The notes under the pieces were generated by a model, which saw only the letters and a program-made list of their open reading frames with translations, was not told where the DNA came from and did no database searches. Made by a program: the position numbers and the translations under genes. Shown piece after piece: positions 12,872-18,706 of a stretch of 18,706 nt of DNA (the stretch's first letter is position 1; each line of letters opens with the position of its first letter). The stretch is from CAZRUA01 sp964603125 (GTDB taxonomy: Bacteria; Bacteroidota; Bacteroidia; B-17B0; Aurantibacillaceae). Where the stretch lies: the NCBI GenBank assembly GCA_964603125.1, contig CAZRUA010000072.1, forward strand, positions 1 through 18,706, in the 5' to 3' direction.

Positions 12872-15775
12872 TTAAAATTTTTGCCTCACAGGTATCATTA
12901 AAATTACTTTAGTTCCAATAGCTTCACCATTTTCATAAAGATCTTCGTATACATAACCATATTCACCTTCAAAAACATTCGTTAAAATTTCGAAACGTTT
13001 TTTTATTGCTTTACCTGAAAAGGATTCGTGTTCGGCATGTTGTCTTTGTTTAATTGCTTTAGCTTTCTCCCTACCAACCCCATTATCTTCTACTGTGCAA
13101 ATCAAGATATCAGTTAATGTAAAAGTTATTTTTAAATTTTTTGCACCTTCTTTGTGTAAAAGTCCATGCACTAAAGCATTTTCTATAAAGGGCTGAATCA
13201 GCAATGGTGGTATCAATATATCATCAATGTCTTTATAAATCAATTCATAATTAAAGTCCTTTTTGAAACGTAATTTTTCTAATGATAAATAGAGTTCAAG
13301 TAATTTAATTTCTTGATCGAAGTCAATAAAATCTTTTTCAGAATAGTTTAATGTTCGTCTTACTAAGTTTGAGAACGTAGTTATGTAAGTATAAGAATGT
13401 TCTATATTCCCTTTAAGAATTAAATCTTGTATAGAATTTAAAGAGTTGAAAATAAAATGAGGGTTCATTTGCGATTGAATGGCGGTCAATTTGGAGGCAT
13501 TCAATTCATTAGTAAGTTGCGATTTTTTTCTCTGAATATTTAGTTGCCATTTATATAGAATAAAAACGCCAATTAGAAACGCTAAGATACATAAAGTAAT
13601 AAACCACCATCTTAGATAAATGGGTTGGTTAATTGTAAATGAGAAATGAACAACTTTACTAAAAACACCTTGGTTCTCAGCTTTTACTTGAAAGGTATAA
13701 GTTCCTGGTGCAAGAGCATTATAGCTTATTTTATTTGCTTGATATGGGTTGATACTCCATTTGGTGTCGTAGCCTATTAGTTTATAATGATAAACAGTAG
13801 TTTCATGATTCCTTAGTGTTGGTGATGATAATATGAATTCCAGTTTTCTTTGATCGCTGCTTAATTGATTCGATGATGATGAGTTATAATCCAAATCATT
13901 AACACTAATTTTGTTAAGGCTAATACTTGGAACTTTTTCGCTTTTATTTATATAATTAAGGTTTAACTTTTGAACTCCATTTGTGTGACTTACCCATAAA
14001 TTACCTTCATGAAATGTAAAGTCTAATACCCAACTGGAGGAAAAACCAAAAATGGAGTGTAATGACCTAATTAGTTTTCCTTGCATATCAAGTTGATACA
14101 AACTATTTGAGGTGCTTGCGATTATTGTATTATTGTAAACAACTATTTTTTTTAAAACTTCGGGTTTGCCATTAACATTGGGCAGAATTGAACCTGTAAT
14201 TTTTTTGTTTTCTAAAATTAGAATTCCATTTTTTTTAGTGCTTATATAAATTTTATCATTATAAAGAAAGGTTGATGTAGGGAAAATATCCTCGTTATTA
14301 AATTTAATACAAGTAGTATCAAAATTCTCATCCATCGCAAATAAGCCCCTGGTGCTTGATGCATAAAGTAGTCTGTTTTTTTTATCGTACTGAATGTTAT
14401 ATAATCTAAAGGAGAGATTTTTTATATGTTCAATTTCGGGCTTCCCTTTTTCGTTAATTGTCATTAAAATAAGACCTCGATTTGTAGCTAAATATATTTT
14501 ATTGTTGCTAATAAATTCTGCATCCTTCAACGAGGCCTCAGTCACATCTTGTGTGGTTTTTGTTTTAGTAGTATAAAGTTTTATTTTACCATCATCAAAT
14601 ACCATGTATGAACCATCCATGTTTCCTTGCAATGTAATGATAGATAGCTTGTCAGCATCAATAATTGTGTTTAATTTATTTTCAGCATAATTATATAGTT
14701 TACCCTTTGATGAGCCTAAAACTAATCCAATTTGAGGATTGCTATTGAGCGAGCTAATTAAATCATTTTTAAATGTATTGATTACATCGGGTATGTTTAT
14801 GTCGGGAATTACAATTACTCCTTCATCAAAGGTGCTCAATAGAATATTGCCTTCAGCATCATTAAACACGTCAGATATATAATAATCTTCGTAATAAATT
14901 GAATTTTGCTTTGTTTTGGTTTTTTCGTTGAGCATATAAACACCAGGCAGAGTACCCGCTAACCATACTTCATTTTTTGTTTGATAAATTCGAAAGGACT
15001 CTATCTGTCTAAATAGTTCATTTTGCTCATTTTCCTTCAGTGTAAGTTTTTCGAAGTTAAAATCGTACAAAATTTTCGTCCTCAAATCTAATGCGTAAGT
15101 TAATTGACCGATTCGTATAAAGTTCAGATAGGTTAAATTATGATTGAAGGGTGTGTTTAGTTTTTGTTTCGAAAATGCACCATTTTTAAAAACTAGTATT
15201 GAGTCAGAAATACTTAAATGGAAAATAAGGCTATTGTCATTGGTTTTAAATACTTTATTCAGATAATGTAAGTGTTGATTGTATTTCTGAAGTAATTCCC
15301 CTTCTTTATTTAAGACAATTATTTTTTTTGCCCCAATCACTAAATCGCCTAAATCACTTATACTAAGAGAAATATCAGAGCTTTGTTCATCATCCTTCAA
15401 TTCATAAAGTAAAGTGAATTTTTTATTTTTTATTTGGAAGATTTGATTGTTTAAATTATGGCAATAGATCGTTCCATCCATTCCTTTTGCAAAGCCAAAA
15501 GTAGAAGTGCTTTTTGCTTTATCACACTCCAACTTTTCATAATTATAATAATCGTAATAAAAAATACCTTCATTGGTAGCAAACAAATAGTTTAGTTTTT
15601 CATCTTGAATGACATCGTAAATCTGTATCCCTTTAAATTGGGCTTCACCTAATTTAAAATAAGCGGCTTGTTGCGCATTGCTTTTAAATGTTGGTAACAA
15701 AAACATTAATACACTTAGAATTACTTTTAAGTGTAAATATCGTTTGGGTATTTCGTTTTGAGTTTTGATGTCCAA
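12872..15775 (-). CDS. propeller/Y_Y_Y sensor histidine kinase, LytS/YehU-type (system 2)
   Basis: A 967-residue transmembrane sensor kinase. Order: signal peptide (1-35, FKSNAQ); a long periplasmic beta-propeller region (about 40-610) with recurring LATNRGL/YASSTRGLFA/ISTKKNGI motifs of two-component regulator propellers; a Y_Y_Y domain (about 640-715, YHYKLIGYDTKWS ... PGTYTFQVKAEN); one transmembrane helix (about 722-742); a His_kinase domain with His773 in QMNPHFIFNSLN; and an ATPase domain with QPFIENALVHG (Asn866), DNGVG (897-901) and GTK (954-956). Such propeller kinases often sense carbohydrates or other envelope ligands. Its LytTR partner follows after 54 bp. The open frame has no ATG before residue 24; the start used is TTG at 15775, whose bases are also part of TACTTTTG, a perfect -7 box, so the true start may lie slightly downstream. 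Confidence 0.92.
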   Translation of the reverse strand: MDIKTQNEIPKRYLHLKVILSVLMFLLPTFKSNAQQAAYFKLGEAQFKGIQIYDVIQDEKLNYLFATNEGIFYYDYYNYEKLECDKAKSTSTFGFAKGMDGTIYCHNLNNQIFQIKNKKFTLLYELKDDEQSSDISLSISDLGDLVIGAKKIIVLNKEGELLQKYNQHLHYLNKVFKTNDNSLIFHLSISDSILVFKNGAFSKQKLNTPFNHNLTYLNFIRIGQLTYALDLRTKILYDFNFEKLTLKENEQNELFRQIESFRIYQTKNEVWLAGTLPGVYMLNEKTKTKQNSIYYEDYYISDVFNDAEGNILLSTFDEGVIVIPDINIPDVINTFKNDLISSLNSNPQIGLVLGSSKGKLYNYAENKLNTIIDADKLSIITLQGNMDGSYMVFDDGKIKLYTTKTKTTQDVTEASLKDAEFISNNKIYLATNRGLILMTINEKGKPEIEHIKNLSFRLYNIQYDKKNRLLYASSTRGLFAMDENFDTTCIKFNNEDIFPTSTFLYNDKIYISTKKNGILILENKKITGSILPNVNGKPEVLKKIVVYNNTIIASTSNSLYQLDMQGKLIRSLHSIFGFSSSWVLDFTFHEGNLWVSHTNGVQKLNLNYINKSEKVPSISLNKISVNDLDYNSSSSNQLSSDQRKLEFILSSPTLRNHETTVYHYKLIGYDTKWSINPYQANKISYNALAPGTYTFQVKAENQGVFSKVVHFSFTINQPIYLRWWFITLCILAFLIGVFILYKWQLNIQRKKSQLTNELNASKLTAIQSQMNPHFIFNSLNSIQDLILKGNIEHSYTYITTFSNLVRRTLNYSEKDFIDFDQEIKLLELYLSLEKLRFKKDFNYELIYKDIDDILIPPLLIQPFIENALVHGLLHKEGAKNLKITFTLTDILICTVEDNGVGREKAKAIKQRQHAEHESFSGKAIKKRFEILTNVFEGEYGYVYEDLYENGEAIGTKVILMIPVRQKF

Positions 15776-15834
15776 AAGTACAAATAATACTTATTGTATA
15801 GTTCATACTAAAATGAGCTCACTAGATTAAAGCA

Positions 15835-15866
15835 AAAAAGCTGCTCCGTTTCCGAAGCAGCTTTTT
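15835..15866 (-). terminator. intrinsic terminator of the FG-GAP/ASPIC T9SS gene
   Basis: An 11-bp perfect stem (15835-15845 with 15856-15866), extended by three further pairs including one G-T, closes a GAAA tetraloop on the minus strand. Runs of A and T on both sides give a U-tract in either direction. It lies 19 bp after the stop of the gene at 15886 and insulates it from the system 2 kinase gene. Confidence 0.88.
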
Positions 15867-15885
15867 ATTAATTATATTGAGTGGA

Positions 15886-18706
15886 TTATTCTACAATTAA
15901 TTTTTTGCGGTATTCTTCACTACCAACTTTAATTGTTACAAAGTAAACTCCTTTTTTGTAGTCAGCTACATTAATTGATTTTACTTGCTCTCCGCTTACA
16001 TTACCAATTTTTTCAGAGTAAACTTGTTTACCTAAAACATCAGTAACCATTAAAACAGTTTCAGCACTTGTTGCTGCATTCCATTTTAATACAACTACAT
16101 CATGAGCTGGATTTGGATTAGCGTTAAAGCTAATTGCATTTGTGATATCATTGATACCTACAGTTGAACCTACGGTTACTGTAACTGGAGTACGTGGACT
16201 AACACAAACCATTGGAGCTTCTTCTACTTCCCAATCGTAAAAATAGTAGTATAATGTTGAACCTTGGTCGCTACCAGTGATAGAAACTAATCCAGTTAAA
16301 TTGTAAGGATAAGATACATTTGATGTGCTACGTTTTAAACGCGGTGAGTTGTAACCCAATAAAGTGTTGTTTGCCGCAGCATTTGTACCTAGTCTGTATC
16401 CAGTTCCTGGAGTTAAACTAAAGTTTAAAGTTACCCATGAAGAATCCATTGGAATGTTAACTGAAGCGCTTTGTAGTACTGTACCAGCTGCATTTTTCAA
16501 TTCAATGATACGAACACCTGGCGCATCGGTATAAACTTTAACACGCTTTAAAGTACAATTAGAAATTACGTTAAAAGATGTATTAGCGTTTGTAGCAGTA
16601 GAACCGCTATAGCTTGTACCAGAATGATTTTTTTGTCCAACATTAGCTAAACTTCCACCATAAGAATACTCATCTTGAACATAGAATGTAGTAGTAGTTG
16701 AAACAACTGGTGTAGTGTAGTTAGCACCTGTTGCAACTGCAGTACCACCTGTTGGAGTTGTAAACCACGACATGTTGTTACCTGTTGCAGTTAAATTTGC
16801 AGTACCTGCACTTGGAATGTTTACATCACTTGCACTAGGCGCAGGAGCTGCATTTGTACTTACGTTTATTGTGTTTGAATTCCAAACTTGACATGCGCCT
16901 TGAACAGCAACTGAATAAGAACCAGCTGTAGTAGCATAAGTTGTTTGTCCAGAACCTCCATTTGACCATGTGTATGATAAACCACCATTAGATGCGCTTA
17001 ATAATACACTATCACCTTGACAAAATACAGTGTCGGAAGCTGCAGTGATACTATATGTTTCAACTGGAGCTACAGTTAAACTAACAATTGGAGATATACT
17101 TGTACATGCATTACCCGCTTGAGTAATAGTTACAGCATAGTCGCCAGTAGTTGAAGCGTTAATGCTTTGTGTTGTTGCACTATTTGTCCAAGAGTATGAG
17201 TAACCAGTTCCTGAGCTTGCCGTTAATGTTTTAGTTTGTGATGCACAAATTACTGGTGAGCCAGTATAGTTAATTACGTTATCAGGAGAAACACAAGTAC
17301 CTTCAATTATTGTTACAAACTGATTGATTGCTGGATTAACTACTACACTTTTTTGTCCTTTAGGCCATTTAACAACTACTGAGTCAATTGAAGTAGCAGT
17401 ACCTAAACCAAAATGTAAGTTAAATGTATTTACTGTACCATAACTTTCTGAAGCTCTTACTTCACGTGTTTGAACACCCCAAGCACCGTATATATATGCA
17501 CGAGCACCTAAAGCACCTTTTGTGCTTTGTGTACCTTCTAAATTTAAAGTTAAAAAGTTGTTTCCGTTATTCACATTATTAATCCAAATAGCGTCGTTTA
17601 TAGAAGTTGGTGTAGTATAAATGTTAGCATAACTTGCGTAAACATCAATTTTACCATCGTGGTTTAAATCACCAATTGCATAAGACTCCATGTTGTTAGC
17701 ATCAAATAAACCATTCACTTTTGTAAATGTTTTGTTATGGTTGTTTCTAAACATTTCATGATCGCTACCAGAAATTAAAATATCTACATAACCATCGTTA
17801 TCAAAATCTTCTAAAACTGATTCAATTGGTGTACCAGCTAAAACAAAGCCTGAACCAGCAGTAATGTCAGTGAAATGACCAGTACCATCGTTTTCTAAAA
17901 TTTGAGAAGGAACATCATGGTTAGTACATAATAAATCAAAGTCACCATCATTATCAATGTCAGCAAAGTTAGCTGTCCAAGTTTGTGCGCCAATTGCTAT
18001 ACCATAAGTAGCAGCTTGTGACGTGTATGTTCCGTTACCATTGTTTACCATTAATACATTGATACGACGACCATCTGTATTACTAGAAACTGATTGACGA
18101 CATTTAGCAATGTATAAATCAACGTCTCCATCATTATCAAAGTCACTCCAAATACTTCCGTAGTTTCCACTATCATCAGTTGCCGTAACATTAAAGTTGA
18201 TAATTGTTGAAGTAGTAAATCCACCTGAACCGTTATTTACCCAAATATGACTTTCAGCATTATCATCACAAGCAAAAACATCTTCCCAACCATCATTATT
18301 CACGTCCATGAAATTTGCATTTTGCATAAAGAAGTTTGATGTAGGTAAAGCAACTATAGAGCCCATTAAACCAGTTGCATTCACTTTCATTATGTAAACC
18401 GAAGGACCGTTATCTCCAGCTAAAATGTCTTTATACCCATTATGATCAACATCGGCTACCGTCATCCCCCAAGCACCAAAGCCAGTTCCAAAATCGGCAA
18501 TGTGTTGTGAAATGTATTGACCATTAACTTGTTGATACTCAATAAAAGCATCATGTCCTTGATTTAAACGAACAATGTCATCTAAACCATCGCCATTCAT
18601 ATCTGCAACGCCAACTGCGCAGCCACTGTGAAAAGCTTGATTACTTAATTTAGAAGTTTTGTTTGCAAAGGAAAACTGTGCATTTGCATTTGCACTAAGC
18701 AACATT
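15886..18706 (-). CDS. T9SS-secreted FG-GAP propeller / ASPIC-UnbV protein, 5' end missing
   Basis: At least 939 residues. The first visible residues, MLLSANANAQ, look like the end of a signal peptide, so the real start is probably a few codons beyond the window edge. Seven calcium-loop repeats of the form DxDxDGxxD begin near residues 35, 85, 134, 188, 249, 300 and 346, giving one seven-bladed FG-GAP/VCBS propeller. An ASPIC/UnbV domain follows (about 385-470, GARAYIYG ... FGLGTATSIDSVVVKWPKG), then Ig-like modules (480-545, 550-615, 620-675), a beta-sandwich-like region (680-828) and a T9SS sorting domain (858-939, NPNP ... KKLIVE). Probably a cell-surface or released adhesin-like protein. 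Its sorting domain differs clearly from those of the two system 2 T9SS proteins. Its promoter lies outside the window. Confidence 0.9.
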   Translation of the reverse strand, partial: MLLSANANAQFSFANKTSKLSNQAFHSGCAVGVADMNGDGLDDIVRLNQGHDAFIEYQQVNGQYISQHIADFGTGFGAWGMTVADVDHNGYKDILAGDNGPSVYIMKVNATGLMGSIVALPTSNFFMQNANFMDVNNDGWEDVFACDDNAESHIWVNNGSGGFTTSTIINFNVTATDDSGNYGSIWSDFDNDGDVDLYIAKCRQSVSSNTDGRRINVLMVNNGNGTYTSQAATYGIAIGAQTWTANFADIDNDGDFDLLCTNHDVPSQILENDGTGHFTDITAGSGFVLAGTPIESVLEDFDNDGYVDILISGSDHEMFRNNHNKTFTKVNGLFDANNMESYAIGDLNHDGKIDVYASYANIYTTPTSINDAIWINNVNNGNNFLTLNLEGTQSTKGALGARAYIYGAWGVQTREVRASESYGTVNTFNLHFGLGTATSIDSVVVKWPKGQKSVVVNPAINQFVTIIEGTCVSPDNVINYTGSPVICASQTKTLTASSGTGYSYSWTNSATTQSINASTTGDYAVTITQAGNACTSISPIVSLTVAPVETYSITAASDTVFCQGDSVLLSASNGGLSYTWSNGGSGQTTYATTAGSYSVAVQGACQVWNSNTINVSTNAAPAPSASDVNIPSAGTANLTATGNNMSWFTTPTGGTAVATGANYTTPVVSTTTTFYVQDEYSYGGSLANVGQKNHSGTSYSGSTATNANTSFNVISNCTLKRVKVYTDAPGVRIIELKNAAGTVLQSASVNIPMDSSWVTLNFSLTPGTGYRLGTNAAANNTLLGYNSPRLKRSTSNVSYPYNLTGLVSITGSDQGSTLYYYFYDWEVEEAPMVCVSPRTPVTVTVGSTVGINDITNAISFNANPNPAHDVVVLKWNAATSAETVLMVTDVLGKQVYSEKIGNVSGEQVKSINVADYKKGVYFVTIKVGSEEYRKKLIVE

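Noticed and set aside
6655..15866. The two similar GCTGCT hairpins as a mobile repeat pair
   Set aside because: They share only the common AAGCTGCTC-type stem found in many terminators; loops and flanks differ and both sit directly after stop codons.

Overview
The window looks like a chromosomal piece from an AT-rich Bacteroidota bacterium with a type IX secretion system (T9SS). Three proteins are predicted T9SS cargo: a signal peptide or its tail, beta-rich modules, and a C-terminal sorting domain with the (N/Y)PNP signature. Both signalling pairs are the His_kinase/LytTR type common in this phylum. Several promoters carry the Bacteroidota -7 box TAnnTTTG, and there are few Shine-Dalgarno-like sequences. 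Genus cannot be told from the window.

Layout. 1-90: window edge, no secure gene. 91-843 (minus): two small membrane proteins of unknown function. 877-3064: peroxide-defence locus, oxyR (minus) divergent from ahpC-ahpD (plus). The OxyR cysteines fall at 199 and 208, AhpC is the three-cysteine form, and AhpD keeps its CxxC, Glu and His. 3119-3664 (minus): a small secreted protein of unknown function. 3798-6625 (plus): system 1, a TPR sensor kinase and a LytTR regulator. 6698-12817 with 12872-15775 (all minus): system 2, in transcription order propeller sensor kinase, LytTR regulator, a seven-bladed SBBP propeller T9SS protein, and a large beta-helix plus double-LamG T9SS protein. 15886-18706 (minus, cut by the window edge): a third T9SS protein with a seven-repeat FG-GAP propeller, an ASPIC/UnbV domain and Ig-like modules.

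How it fits together. A 37-bp element occurs upstream of both T9SS genes of system 2 (35 of 37 bases identical). It is built of two 15-bp half-sites repeated with a 20-bp period. A diverged third copy (21-bp period) lies in front of the system 2 LytTR gene. In all three places exactly 28 bp separate the element from a TAnnTTT(G/A) -7 box. This is the spacing and direct-repeat geometry expected of a LytTR activator site. I infer a self-contained circuit: kinase, regulator (autoregulated) and two secreted surface proteins. A different 16-bp direct repeat, period 21, lies between the divergent system 1 kinase gene and the small secreted gene. It sits 24 and 25 bp from two perfect -7 boxes, which suggests a parallel design for system 1. 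None of these sites is proven; they are read from the sequence alone.

Other oddities: a 26-residue adhesin-like insert, bounded by a 10-bp direct repeat, inside the TPR domain of the system 1 kinase; and the lack of an ATG at the start of both system 2 regulatory genes.
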